DNA of 64,000 bases. It comes from a virus. Below, piece after piece: positions 19,397 through 28,817 of the stretch. Every line of letters begins with the position of its first letter. Positions within the stretch are counted from its first letter, which is position 1. The stretch covers positions 1-64,000 of the IMG/VR virus record IMGVR_UViG_3300033145_000274; one strand, given 5' to 3'. The notes under the pieces were generated by a model. That model saw only the letters and a list, made by a program, of their open reading frames with translations. It had not been told where the DNA came from and ran no database searches. The position numbers were made by a program, and so were the translations under genes.

Positions 19397-19928
19397 CGCC
19401 GGTCCTCTTCATCATCTGTCGAAAATATCTATTACGTCGAAAACCCCAGGGCTGTGCCTCACCCTCTCGTGCGCAATGAAAATTCCGAATGTTCTTCAAT
19501 TCATCATTAAGCAAGACAGTGGCAGCCCGTTCAAATTTAGCCAATTCAACCATGTAACCAATGACCATACACATGCCCTGTGGGTCGGCAACTTTGATAC
19601 CCAGTTCTCGCCACACACTGGGCTCCCAGTAGGTGCGCAGTCGCATGGTGTCAGTTTGTGGTAGGGTTAATATACCCACACCCTGACATCTAGGACACGT
19701 ACCATGATTTTGAAAGGATATTGGACCACCGGCCTTATATATGTTGGATGAGCGGTTAGTATACGTATCATATATACAGTTGTCACACTCTTCCTTCTTA
19801 GCTGGAAAAACCAATGTACAAGTAGAGCCTAGTTCGCCGTCGATAAATTCGTCAGCAACCCATTCGTGTATATCAAGAACTTCACTAGGAATATCAAAAT
19901 CACCCAATGCTGGAATTCTATCTGCCAT
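19389..19928 (-). CDS. Head-tail connector protein with two CxxC motifs
   Basis: A 179-residue protein with CDNC near residue 48 and CPRC near residue 78, separated by SSNIYKAGGPISF. The paired CxxC suggest a bound zinc. Proteins with this CDNC-SSNIYK-GGP-CPxC signature occur in tailed phages between capsid and tail genes, so a head completion or connector role is likely. Exact role unknown. Confidence 0.6.
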   Translation of the reverse strand: MADRIPALGDFDIPSEVLDIHEWVADEFIDGELGSTCTLVFPAKKEECDNCIYDTYTNRSSNIYKAGGPISFQNHGTCPRCQGVGILTLPQTDTMRLRTYWEPSVWRELGIKVADPQGMCMVIGYMVELAKFERAATVLLNDELKNIRNFHCAREGEAQPWGFRRNRYFRQMMKRTGGG

Positions 19929-19940
19929 GAGTCGCCACCC

Positions 19941-20129
19941 TTATGATACGACGCCACCATTCCCCATGGAACGTGCGCCCCACTTAGTATTAGCCACGGT
20001 TATGCCACCAGCATCATCAAGTTCACGCCCACCATACGCCTGTGCAGTTCCCTGTTGGCTTACGGTAGCAATACGTGTACCTTCTTTTTGTGCTTCGGCT
20101 GCATCAGATTTTGTTGCTAAAGTAGCCAT
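19941..20129 (-). CDS. Small structural-module protein, unknown
   Basis: A 62-residue polar, Ala/Gly-rich protein. GAGGTGAT lies seven bases before the ATG, and spacing to both neighbours is tight (8 and 12 bases), supporting it as a real gene. No motif recognised; perhaps a minor virion or assembly protein. Confidence 0.6.
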   Translation of the reverse strand: MATLATKSDAAEAQKEGTRIATVSQQGTAQAYGGRELDDAGGITVANTKWGARSMGNGGVVS

Positions 20130-20137
20130 AAATCACC

Positions 20138-20968
20138 TCACTTTACATATTCTTCTCGTGAACCAGGACGGTCTATTTCGTAATGGAAGTCAATTTCTAA
20201 CAAACCAGCATCCCCAGTATAATCATCGTCTTCATGCGTAGCATTACGGAACAAACGACACACCAACATGCTAGATATTGTTTTGCCCGTTCCATCTAGG
20301 TCACCCAATTCCGTCACATAATGACGATTGGCAATTAGTTGCTCGTCTGGCGTAGGGGTACTGCCATATAATGTGGTGGGATTACCAAAGGTTGCGCCCA
20401 TATTAACCCACGTACATTCCAGGCCCCAGCGAACTTGATGCACAGCCTGTACACCACCTATGGCCGGTGTCCAATGCACGTGGACTTCAATGTCCGTTCC
20501 TTCTTTATAGCTATGGGGTATTTGCGCCGTAAAAAACACCTGCTCCATTGTTCCAGGGTCAAAGGATAGCACCTGTAAATCACCCAAAAAGGCTTCCCAA
20601 TCGGGAATGTTTTGCTGGCCTTGTACAGCTATAGCACCCACGGGCACACGCAAGTCTTCCCAATAGGTATCGGCATATGCAATATCAGTAAAGGTGTGGG
20701 CACCGGTCCAAGTATAATCTAATGACTCATCAACTACGCCGGCTTCGCCTTGCTCACCCTGAATACCCTGTATGCCTTGCTCGCCCTGTTCACCTTGCTC
20801 ACCCTGCGCTACACTAAAATCCAAACGACCATTCAACCTATCGGGCTCTTGACCCTCGTAACCCAGGTCTGCATCTGTAATAGCCTTCTCTGGGTCGTAA
20901 TGTATAGCATCCCCATGATTGATAACAATCGGGGCTGGATACACTCGTGCTACATAAGTCGAAGCCAT
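20138..20968 (-). CDS. Collagen-like virion protein with C-terminal domain
   Basis: A 276-residue protein. Residues 55-77 hold eight Gly-X-Y triplets (GEQGEQGEQGIQGIQGEQG), a trimer-forming collagen-like stalk. The C-terminal 190 residues (IEVHVHWTPAIGG ... LLEIDFHYEIDRPGSREEYVK end) form a domain that recurs in uncultured phage fibre-like proteins. In the connector region it is probably an exposed trimeric fibre on head or neck. Host binding is inferred, not shown. Confidence 0.75.
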   Translation of the reverse strand: MASTYVARVYPAPIVINHGDAIHYDPEKAITDADLGYEGQEPDRLNGRLDFSVAQGEQGEQGEQGIQGIQGEQGEAGVVDESLDYTWTGAHTFTDIAYADTYWEDLRVPVGAIAVQGQQNIPDWEAFLGDLQVLSFDPGTMEQVFFTAQIPHSYKEGTDIEVHVHWTPAIGGVQAVHQVRWGLECTWVNMGATFGNPTTLYGSTPTPDEQLIANRHYVTELGDLDGTGKTISSMLVCRLFRNATHEDDDYTGDAGLLEIDFHYEIDRPGSREEYVK

Positions 20969-20976
20969 AACACGAC

Positions 20977-21300
20977 CTATTCTTCAATGGGAATTTCTGT
21001 TTGTCGTATGGCCACTTCGGCAACCACGACTAACTTATCGCCCTCTGGTACATTATCTACCGTATGACCATCAACCAACAGCTTAACATCAACAATGCCG
21101 GTTACCCCAATCAACGCCGTACGTAATGTAGCATAATCATCAGGTTGCGTAACAGCAGGATTAAGCAAGAGAAGCACAGTAGCATATTTCTGGTCAACAT
21201 CAATGTCAACCAACTTATGATTACGAGCCTTCTTGTTTTGCCAATTCTTACGCATTTGGGCTGCGGTGGGTTGTGGGACAGTATTTGGATTGTCAGACAT
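20977..21300 (-). CDS. Structural-module protein, unknown
   Basis: A 107-residue protein with a basic N-terminus (MRKNWQNKKARNHK) and a compact beta-rich C-terminal part (GIVDVKLLVDGHTV). It overlaps nothing but is spaced closely within the connector operon. No recognised family. Confidence 0.6.
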   Translation of the reverse strand: MSDNPNTVPQPTAAQMRKNWQNKKARNHKLVDIDVDQKYATVLLLLNPAVTQPDDYATLRTALIGVTGIVDVKLLVDGHTVDNVPEGDKLVVVAEVAIRQTEIPIEE

Positions 21301-21331
21301 GATTACTCCTTAAAAAAAACAATTAACTAAA

Positions 21332-21799
21332 TCAGCGGCCAGTGTCGGGACTATTACCAGAGTTGTATGGTCCTACAATGGAACGACCCAAAGAGCCGTC
21401 GCCAACCTGATAATTGAGCTTAGAACGAGAATATGCCACACACGCATTTTCAGCCAAGCCACCAAGATGTTTGGCCCTATCCTTAGTATCAACAAAGGCC
21501 GGGCCATCTTTCACACTAATGGCTTTCTTAGCAGCATCTCGATGCTCACCTTGTGAAATAAGACAAGCAGTTCTCAAAGATACTAGTGCCACAAAATCAT
21601 CATCAGCAGCAGGGTCAGGTGCAATCGAAACAGCATTGATATCAACTGTATATGATGTATCAAAACTCACTTCTTGTATGACCAAAACTGCCGATATAGC
21701 AATGAGTTCTTCTAATCTGGTATCACTATATGAATATGGTTGTACCAGGTCAAAGATAAGACCTCTGACTATGGGAACCATTGTAGTTTTCCACGACAT
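21332..21799 (-). CDS. Head-tail adaptor (gp6-like connector) protein
   Basis: A 155-residue protein with the pattern RLEELIAISAVLVIQEV, then DFVALVSLRTACLIS, matching the helical adaptor family that docks under the portal in siphoviruses and related phages. It ends in a polar tail. Position after capsid and fibre genes fits. Moderate confidence in family. Confidence 0.65.
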   Translation of the reverse strand: MSWKTTMVPIVRGLIFDLVQPYSYSDTRLEELIAISAVLVIQEVSFDTSYTVDINAVSIAPDPAADDDFVALVSLRTACLISQGEHRDAAKKAISVKDGPAFVDTKDRAKHLGGLAENACVAYSRSKLNYQVGDGSLGRSIVGPYNSGNSPDTGR

Positions 21800-21801
21800 A
21801 G

Positions 21802-22110
21802 TTATTTGTCTTTCACTGATATAAGACCATCACCTTCAAGAGTTTGGCCTGCATCGGTTACAATTAGTATTTCCAGACGGTATGTATTACCATCTGTGCC
21901 CCCCGACACCCAAAATTCGACCGTACCACCTACCACTACCTCATTATACACCGTAAGGTCCGAAACACTGCCACCACGAAGAGTGTGGGTGACAGAGGTA
22001 ATGGAAAGTATACCTTCATCCGTTGCCAACAACGTGGCAAAACTCATAGTATATTTGCGCACCTCTAAGGGTTGCTTGATAAGTATCTCTGGGGCTGTTA
22101 CTACACTCAT
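21802..22110 (-). CDS. Small Ig/fibre-like virion protein
   Basis: A 102-residue beta-rich protein starting MSVVTAPEILIKQ; this ATG (22110) is chosen because GGAGG lies 8 bases upstream, while the earlier ATG at 22125 has none. The C-terminal half (GGTVEFWVSGGTDGNTYRLE, then VTDAGQTLEGDG) resembles short Ig-like phage fibre domains. It overlaps the giant repeat gene upstream by ATGA. Confidence 0.65.
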   Translation of the reverse strand: MSVVTAPEILIKQPLEVRKYTMSFATLLATDEGILSITSVTHTLRGGSVSDLTVYNEVVVGGTVEFWVSGGTDGNTYRLEILIVTDAGQTLEGDGLISVKDK

Positions 22111-25100
22111 CTGCCGAGCCTCCATGTAGTTGGTCTATTTGCCAAGGCCAATATAGTATCACGACTTGGCAATGTGAAATAATCTGCTGCATTTGAAACA
22201 ATCGTAAATAACCAATTAAGATTCGTATCAGGGTCATCGTGAGTCCATGGACCAGCCGCAGCAGCAATTGTGGTGAATCCATTGGCATTACTATTATCTA
22301 CATAGCCAACTCCGCTGGCGACTGCCGTGCCGTCCACCCGTAAATACCACGTACCAGTAGATGTAATAGATTGTGCATTGGCAGTAAAATCACCGCCCAC
22401 AGCAAATATAGAACCAACTGGGTCATCAATTACAAAATCCTCCTGCCAGTCCATGTCACCAGTAGTTGTTATATTAAAGCCATTGGAGTCTAATGTGCCA
22501 TCCACCCCTGTGAATGATGCAGGCAACATATTTCCAGTGAGAGTCACCTTTCCTGCTGATTTATTGACCGTGACATCCTCAATAGTTTGCCCCAAAAAAT
22601 CAACGTCTTGGTTGGCCACACCAGTAAATGTTATGCTACCATCGCCACTAGTCCAAGTAAATGTATCACCATCCTTCTCATCAATGATATCGCCCTGAAA
22701 ATCCCACGTGGCAGTATTGCCTGTGTTGTCGATAGTGATGTCGCCGCCGGCACCATCCATATCAACGGTGGTGTTTCCAGTCACGGTTATAGAGGTCAGA
22801 CCAACGGCGTCGATGGTGACGTTGCCGGTGCTGGTAGTCTCAAATTCGAGGGTGCCGACGGTGAAATCACCCGTGATGGTCATGGTGCGATTACTTGCAC
22901 CAGTTTCCAGGAACTTTATCAAACCTGAATAAATACCACCAACAAGTGACGAGTTACCTGACACTTTTAATTCCGCACTGATGTCACCGTCTTGCAGCGT
23001 AACGTTAGACCCCGCCATCCACAGATATCCATTTCCAACTCTGCTAATTGTTGCCCCAGACTGAACCTGAGTTGTTCCACCACCACACAATAGATGCTTA
23101 GAATTCGATATCTCAACTGTAGCGTTAGACTCAAACAGCAATAGCCCATCTATAACGCCCGTATTCGCATCAACTGAATAATTCGAGGATTCTCCAAATG
23201 TTATGCTGTGGGGTCTCTTTGTTGATGAATCACCCGCACCCGCCAACGCATTCGGACTACTCCCCGTCATCACAAATACACCGGTCTCTTTCGTCAGCGT
23301 ATCAATGTTCTGAAAATCAAAATCACCATCAAACGTCCACACAGTCCCCGTCCCGCACGAGATGACATTCCCAGCATCACTCCAATTAACGTCTCCACCA
23401 ACATGCTTAGCATCTGCACTCGCCGTAAGGGTTGAGTCAGTTATCGCCAAATCTCCTGCCATATCAACAGCTTGCAGTTCAACGTCGCAAAACTCCAGCG
23501 TTACGTTACCACTAGTCGTCTTATCAATTGTCAGTTCTGGAACTGTCATACCTTCCAGGTCGATGGTCTGATGGCCTGTACCTCCAAGTTGTAAAGTTCC
23601 AGTGCCAACATTCCAGGTGAAGGTATCGCCGTCTACTTCGTTTATTACATCTCCTTGTAACTCAAACACTCCATCATTGTTAATCGTAATGTCACCGCCA
23701 TTACCGTTCATGTCAATCGTGGTGTTGCCAGTCACGGTCATGGAGGTTAGGCCGGTGGCGTCGATAGTGAGGTTGCCGCTGGAGGTAGTTTGGAATTCGA
23801 TAGTTCCAACAGTAAAATCACCAGTCATAATAGATGTATTATTTACTGCACCATCCACTGAAAATCGCACCCCACCTGAATAATTTCCACCAACCAATTC
23901 ACAAGTGTTTTGGGCAATAAGTAAAGACGCAATGTTTCCGTCCTGCTGAATAACATCGGCACTAACCAAATATACATACCCGCTACCCGGACTGTCGATT
24001 ATCACACCCGATTCAATCTGGACTGTACAGCCAGACGTAGCTCGAATGAATCTACCAGGAGTAGCCAACTCAACTACAGCACCCGACTCAAACAACAGCG
24101 CACCACCTGCTGCCACATTTACCTGTTCCGTAACTTCATAGCTGGAATTCTCGCCAAACGTCAACCCATAGAGTTCAATACCGGCACCACCATTTCCGGC
24201 AATCGTCTTGCCCGTCCCCGTCAACACGAACGTCGCGGTTTCTTCGGCAATCGCTCCAATCAAGTTGAAATCAAAATCACTGTCAAATGTCCACACCGTC
24301 CCCGTCCCACACGAGATATCGTTCCCCGCATCACTCCAGTCTACATCTCCTACAACATGCTTAGCATCAGCGCTGGCCGTAAGGGTTGAATCAGTTATTG
24401 CAAGGTCACCGGCCATATCAACAGCTTGTAATTCAACATCACAAAACTCCAGCGTCACATCGCCGCTGGTCTGCTTGTCGATTGTCAGTTCTGGAACTGT
24501 CATGCCTTCCAGGTCTATAGTCTGATTGCCTGTACCTCCAAGTTGAAGAATTGCACCGCCAACAACCCACAAGAATGTATCTCCTACAACTTGATTGATA
24601 ACATCGCCCTGCAACTCCCACGTTGCTGAACCTCCAGCGTTATCAATCGTAATATCACCACCACCACCATCCATGTCTATCGTAGTGTCTCCAGCCACGG
24701 TCATGGAGTCCATGCCGGTGGCGTCGATGGTGATGTTGCCGGAGGAAGTGGTCTCGAATTCGAGGGTGCCTACGGTGAAGGCACCGGTGATGGCCATCGT
24801 ACGGTTGTTTATACCAGGTTCCAGAAACTTCAAAAGCCCTGAGTAATTGCCGCCAACCATCGAACTGTTACCCTGCATTTGACAGTCAGCACTAATTTCG
24901 CCATCTTGCTGTATGATGTCACCGGTTGCAACCCAGAAAAATCCGCTGCCAGTGCCACTGATTTCCGCTCCGCTTAGAATTGAAGTATCGCCATCCGCTA
25001 GGAAACCTTGCCCGTTGGCGACATCGACAGTTGCCCCTGCTGCCAATATCAAATCAACCGTCCGTGCCGATACTGTTATTTGGTAACTTGAATTCTCAGC

Positions 25101-26450
25101 AAATGTCATATTTGGCAACTTGTCCGCTTCGCCGGTCCCAGCGCCCGCCACCGTATTCGGCCCATTCCCCGTCAGTACAAACACACCGGTTTCCCGTGTC
25201 AACGTCCCAATCGCCGAGAAATCAAAATCTCCATCAAACGTCCAGGTGGCTGCGCCACATGAGATGACATTCCCCGCGTCACTCCAATTAACATCTCCAC
25301 CAACATGCTTGGCGTCGGCACTAGCGGTTAAGGTTGAACCAGTAACCGTCAGGTCACCCGCCATATCAACGTCCTGAAGCTCCAAGTCACCATTAGCCAG
25401 TATTACATCACCACTACTTGTCTTATCTATTACCAAATCCTCGGTGGCTTTACCAGCGAAGTCTATATTCTGAGTTGCGGTCTGGGCTAACGTCATATCA
25501 CCAGCACCCGCATCATATTGAAGTGTGCCACTATCCTCTACCAATGTCACATCACCCCAACACTCAATGTCGGGGTCGTTGGCAACATTGTTGATAATCA
25601 TGTCACCAGCACCCTCATTCCGAAATATCAAATCACCCGTAAATGTATACGACCCATCCAACGTGAAAGTATAATTCAAAGCACTATCATTAGATACTTC
25701 AAACAACGCACATTCGTATACACCCTCAGCCCACACTGAACCCGCCTGGGGTCTCCAGATATGAAACCAAGCTACGTCTATCGTACCATTAGGATTAAAC
25801 GAAGTAATACCTTCACCATTACCAGGCACATGAACAAAATACCTTCCCCCACCCGTGAGACGACCCTGTACCCCAATGGTCGTCTTACACTGACCAATGC
25901 TAGAATATAGCTGACTAGCATCTATTAACAAAGTACCATCAATGGTAGTTATGCCATAGGCTCGCGTAGATGTAACCACCGTAATCACCGCACCGCTCAA
26001 AATCGTAAGGTGATTTATAGCCCTGGCAACATGGCTAGTAATGTTTCCAGTTCCACCCATCACCAACGTCGAGCTACCGCGAATAAACGTCCCCACATTA
26101 TTATTATCAAAATTCCCATTAGTCAACGAAATCGTAGCATCGCCACAATCAAATTCCCCCGCCTGGTCTAATGTGATGTCAGCACCATCATCCATAGTGA
26201 GCGTATGACCACCATTGCCCAGGTCCAGCTTCGCAGCGTAGCCCACCAGAGTAGTCAAACCGCCCCAGGTAATGTCCCCCACCAATGTACACGGATTATC
26301 ACCCCCGCCATCAAACTGGACTTCATCGCCCGTGCCGGGTACAGAACCTCCAGGCACACCACCAGAACCAGTAGTAGACCAATTGACCGCTACCGTAGGG
26401 TCTGTGGGAGACCCTCCGTCAGTACCTAACCACCAATGAGAAATGGCCAT
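22107..26450 (-). CDS. Giant repeat (parallel beta-helix-like) capsid-proximal protein
   Basis: A complete 1,447-residue protein starting MAISHWWLGTDGGSPTDP, with the same N-terminal domain and repeat modules as the protein at 1-4855. The DAKHVGGDVNWSDAGN module occurs three times, about 316-318 residues apart (DNA anchors 25303, 24355, 23401). Sub-motifs TVGTLEFETTSSGN and TIDMDGxGGDITI recur in each. It lies directly downstream of the major capsid gene and its terminator, and its stop overlaps the next start (ATGA). Probably a head-attached fibre or decoration; fold and role are inferred. Confidence 0.8.
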   Translation of the reverse strand: MAISHWWLGTDGGSPTDPTVAVNWSTTGSGGVPGGSVPGTGDEVQFDGGGDNPCTLVGDITWGGLTTLVGYAAKLDLGNGGHTLTMDDGADITLDQAGEFDCGDATISLTNGNFDNNNVGTFIRGSSTLVMGGTGNITSHVARAINHLTILSGAVITVVTSTRAYGITTIDGTLLIDASQLYSSIGQCKTTIGVQGRLTGGGRYFVHVPGNGEGITSFNPNGTIDVAWFHIWRPQAGSVWAEGVYECALFEVSNDSALNYTFTLDGSYTFTGDLIFRNEGAGDMIINNVANDPDIECWGDVTLVEDSGTLQYDAGAGDMTLAQTATQNIDFAGKATEDLVIDKTSSGDVILANGDLELQDVDMAGDLTVTGSTLTASADAKHVGGDVNWSDAGNVISCGAATWTFDGDFDFSAIGTLTRETGVFVLTGNGPNTVAGAGTGEADKLPNMTFAENSSYQITVSARTVDLILAAGATVDVANGQGFLADGDTSILSGAEISGTGSGFFWVATGDIIQQDGEISADCQMQGNSSMVGGNYSGLLKFLEPGINNRTMAITGAFTVGTLEFETTSSGNITIDATGMDSMTVAGDTTIDMDGGGGDITIDNAGGSATWELQGDVINQVVGDTFLWVVGGAILQLGGTGNQTIDLEGMTVPELTIDKQTSGDVTLEFCDVELQAVDMAGDLAITDSTLTASADAKHVVGDVDWSDAGNDISCGTGTVWTFDSDFDFNLIGAIAEETATFVLTGTGKTIAGNGGAGIELYGLTFGENSSYEVTEQVNVAAGGALLFESGAVVELATPGRFIRATSGCTVQIESGVIIDSPGSGYVYLVSADVIQQDGNIASLLIAQNTCELVGGNYSGGVRFSVDGAVNNTSIMTGDFTVGTIEFQTTSSGNLTIDATGLTSMTVTGNTTIDMNGNGGDITINNDGVFELQGDVINEVDGDTFTWNVGTGTLQLGGTGHQTIDLEGMTVPELTIDKTTSGNVTLEFCDVELQAVDMAGDLAITDSTLTASADAKHVGGDVNWSDAGNVISCGTGTVWTFDGDFDFQNIDTLTKETGVFVMTGSSPNALAGAGDSSTKRPHSITFGESSNYSVDANTGVIDGLLLFESNATVEISNSKHLLCGGGTTQVQSGATISRVGNGYLWMAGSNVTLQDGDISAELKVSGNSSLVGGIYSGLIKFLETGASNRTMTITGDFTVGTLEFETTSTGNVTIDAVGLTSITVTGNTTVDMDGAGGDITIDNTGNTATWDFQGDIIDEKDGDTFTWTSGDGSITFTGVANQDVDFLGQTIEDVTVNKSAGKVTLTGNMLPASFTGVDGTLDSNGFNITTTGDMDWQEDFVIDDPVGSIFAVGGDFTANAQSITSTGTWYLRVDGTAVASGVGYVDNSNANGFTTIAAAAGPWTHDDPDTNLNWLFTIVSNAADYFTLPSRDTILALANRPTTWRLGR
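23401..25303 (-). repeat. Three tandem ~950-bp in-frame modules in the capsid-proximal repeat protein
   Basis: Module anchors (the DAKH codons) lie at 25303, 24355 and 23401, spacings 948 and 954 bases. Adjacent DNA such as GTCACGGTCATGGAG-type segments is nearly identical between modules, so recent duplication or recombination is likely. Confidence 0.75.
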
Positions 26451-26473
26451 GTAGGACTTTCTTGCTAAAAAAA

Positions 26474-26512
26474 AGAGTGATGGCGAACGACCATCGCCGT
26501 CGCCATCACTCT
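26474..26512 (-). terminator. Strong terminator after the major capsid gene
   Basis: AGAGTGATGGCG (26474-26485) pairs perfectly with CGCCATCACTCT (26501-26512), and the minus strand continues into eight T. It lies between the capsid gene stop and the giant repeat gene start. Confidence 0.9.
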
Positions 26513-26541
26513 ATATTAACATCGTATATGAAGATACTTCC

Positions 26542-27552
26542 TTAGAAGCTCATCAAGATAACTCGACGGTTGTCAAGAACCGCGAAGCCGTGCTCTCCCC
26601 AAGCGTACACACCAGCACGTCGCTGACGGTGAAGAGTTGGGTCGTCATAAACGCTTACCTCTTCACGGACGGGGTTGACAAAGCTGTCATTGGTACGCAA
26701 GTCAAGGCCAACCATCAACTCCACATCACTGGTCTGCAAGTTGCCGCTCAGTTCATTTGTGAAGAAGTTTTGGTATTCTTGACCAACACCAAGCTCATCC
26801 AAGTCGTGTAGGTTTACACCAAAGATACGATTCAGCGTACCGTCTTGGGCTTGGAAGATGTCACGACGAGTAAGCTCGTCAATCTGGTCCACGCCCCAGT
26901 CACGAATGTCCTCGACGCCCTCTGGGCTGAGAAACATATCGGTCAATTGACCACGGTTGATGGAAGTAGAGTTACCACCACCATTACGTCGCATAACCGT
27001 CTTGCCTAAGCTTACCACTCGCTTGGTGAACTGACCAGCGGTTGCAGCGCTGTCATAGACAACGATGTTGCGGTCAGCGCCAGCAGCCAAAATGGTGTGC
27101 CAAGCGTCGTCATTGGTTTTCTTGATAAAGCTGGATTCAAGAACCTGCATAGCACGAGAAACAATATCCCAACGTGCGTCACGGGCATACTTCAGCAACC
27201 AGTCAATGGAACAGCCAACGTCATACGTTGGAACCATTACGAAGTCACCTTCTACGTTACGCTCAGGAATACGTCCCTGATTAGGAATCGTATAGGCAAC
27301 GTAATCTTTTTCAGTACCGGGTTGAACAAAATCCAACGGGAACTCTGGTGCAGCACCAGGAGCCAAACGGACTCGTTCAAAAATACCACCACTAATATCG
27401 CCGGACATAACGCCCTTGCGCAGAGGTGATTCAAGAGCCACCGCCAATTGCTTGGTAGCTGCTGCGGACTGAACTTCGTCCTTTGAGCCACTGTCGCGTA
27501 GCAATTGTGTCATGGCACTCGTGGGTTCAGCCACTTGTGTATTTTCAGCCAT
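26542..27552 (-). CDS. Major capsid protein (HK97 fold)
   Basis: A 336-residue protein with the signature run of a widespread environmental phage capsid family: GQLTDMFLSPEGVEDIRDWG, IFGVNLHDLDELGVGQEYQ, VGLDLRTNDSFVNPVREE and DDPTLHRQRRAGVYAWGEHG. It follows decoration and protease-scaffold genes and has its own strong terminator. The N-terminus up to about residue 45 is the likely processed or scaffold-contacting part (inference). Confidence 0.95.
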   Translation of the reverse strand: MAENTQVAEPTSAMTQLLRDSGSKDEVQSAAATKQLAVALESPLRKGVMSGDISGGIFERVRLAPGAAPEFPLDFVQPGTEKDYVAYTIPNQGRIPERNVEGDFVMVPTYDVGCSIDWLLKYARDARWDIVSRAMQVLESSFIKKTNDDAWHTILAAGADRNIVVYDSAATAGQFTKRVVSLGKTVMRRNGGGNSTSINRGQLTDMFLSPEGVEDIRDWGVDQIDELTRRDIFQAQDGTLNRIFGVNLHDLDELGVGQEYQNFFTNELSGNLQTSDVELMVGLDLRTNDSFVNPVREEVSVYDDPTLHRQRRAGVYAWGEHGFAVLDNRRVILMSF

Positions 27553-27604
27553 GTTTTTCTCTCCAAATTAAAGTAGTTTCAGTTCATGTTACGCCAGTTG
27601 TAGA

Positions 27605-28099
27605 TTACGTATTATGAGTATCACTCGGTAGTTTGATGTATACCTTAGCGTATCCATCTTCATCCAATGAGGACTCAAAACGCCCAACAACAGGATAATC
27701 AGCACCAGGACCAACGCTAATCGTTAATAGACCACTGGGGCCAAGATAAGCTATCTTGCCAGCGGTAGGTACATGTGCTACGCCAGTAGGAGCATAGAAC
27801 ATATTAGTTACAACCCAACCATCACGCAGCAAGCCCACTTTGGAGCCCTTCTGGTGTTCACTCTTCTGGAAATTCAGATGAGTACGGGTTAGGTCCTTGT
27901 CAACCATGTCATCAAGCAACAGGCCAACGGGATATGAGCCAGACGGGTTGGCAGCATATTCAACTTCAGCAGCTTGCTGGTCGAGAGCCGCACCAGAACC
28001 GGCGGTTTTTAGTACAGTAACACCACCACGTGTGGCTTCTTGGTCCATGAAAAAACTAATTTCAGTGATGGCCAAGTATCGGTCACCTTTTAGAGCCAT
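27605..28099 (-). CDS. Head decoration / capsid-associated protein
   Basis: A 164-residue protein starting MALKGDRYLAITEISFFMDQ; this ATG is chosen because GGAGG lies 8 bases upstream. The body (GSGAALDQQ, YPVGLLLDDMVDKDLTRTHL, GWVVTNM) and end (GRFESSLDEDGYAKVYI) match a structural family usually encoded next to the capsid gene of marine and freshwater phages. Likely stabilises or decorates the shell. Confidence 0.75.
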   Translation of the reverse strand: MALKGDRYLAITEISFFMDQEATRGGVTVLKTAGSGAALDQQAAEVEYAANPSGSYPVGLLLDDMVDKDLTRTHLNFQKSEHQKGSKVGLLRDGWVVTNMFYAPTGVAHVPTAGKIAYLGPSGLLTISVGPGADYPVVGRFESSLDEDGYAKVYIKLPSDTHNT

Positions 28100-28145
28100 A
28101 TTAGCAGCCTCCAAAAAAAATCTGTCTTGTTAAAAGGAAACATGT

Positions 28146-28817
28146 TTACTTACCAGCATCACCGTGCATGGAAGTATCAAGGTAAGCAGCCAACGAGGTC
28201 ATCAACTCGTCCTGAGAAGCTTCGCCCTCATCGGAACCCATAGCTGGGTCCTCATCTGGCTCGGCATTCTCCAGGTCAGCATCACCAGCAGCGGCTTCGC
28301 CCTCTGGGTCAGATTCGGGTTCTTCGCCAGCTTCGGCGTTGCCCTCATCATTCGTGTCGTCTTTAGGGGCCTTGGCCGCCTCAGACTTCATTTCAACTAC
28401 CTTGGCAAACTTGTCGTCGTCAAGGTCATTGAATTCAGCAGCAACCGTTTCGGCATCAGCTTTATCAATACCCTTATCAACTAGAATTGCCACACGGGCA
28501 GTTGTCTTAGCAATGGCTTCAACCTCAGTAAGCTTGGTAGTTGCCTCAGCTAGTTGTGTGTCTACGTCAGCCCTTGCGGCCTCGGCAGTGTCTTTCGCCT
28601 TCACAGCGTCATTGAACGAAGCAGTTAGCTCATCAATTTTCGCCTGTGCAGCCTTCAAATCGGCTTCAAGCGTAGTAATCTCAGCAGATTTCTCAGCCAA
28701 GGCACTTTTTACCTGGGCTTCGCCAAGCTCATCAACCTTCGTATTGGCCGCAGCCAAGTCAGCTTGCAGACCCTTAATTTGGTCTTCCAACTGGCCAGTA
28801 TATTTTTCGTCAGCCAT
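28146..28817 (-). CDS. Nested scaffold protein (internal start)
   Basis: In the same frame as the protease-scaffold gene, ATG at 28817 (MADEKYTGQLEDQ) is preceded by AGGGAGAG nine bases upstream. It would give a 223-residue coiled-coil, acidic-tailed protein, exactly the scaffold portion. This resembles the lambda C/Nu3 layout. Expression is inferred from the ribosome site. Confidence 0.55.
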   Translation of the reverse strand: MADEKYTGQLEDQIKGLQADLAAANTKVDELGEAQVKSALAEKSAEITTLEADLKAAQAKIDELTASFNDAVKAKDTAEAARADVDTQLAEATTKLTEVEAIAKTTARVAILVDKGIDKADAETVAAEFNDLDDDKFAKVVEMKSEAAKAPKDDTNDEGNAEAGEEPESDPEGEAAAGDADLENAEPDEDPAMGSDEGEASQDELMTSLAAYLDTSMHGDAGK

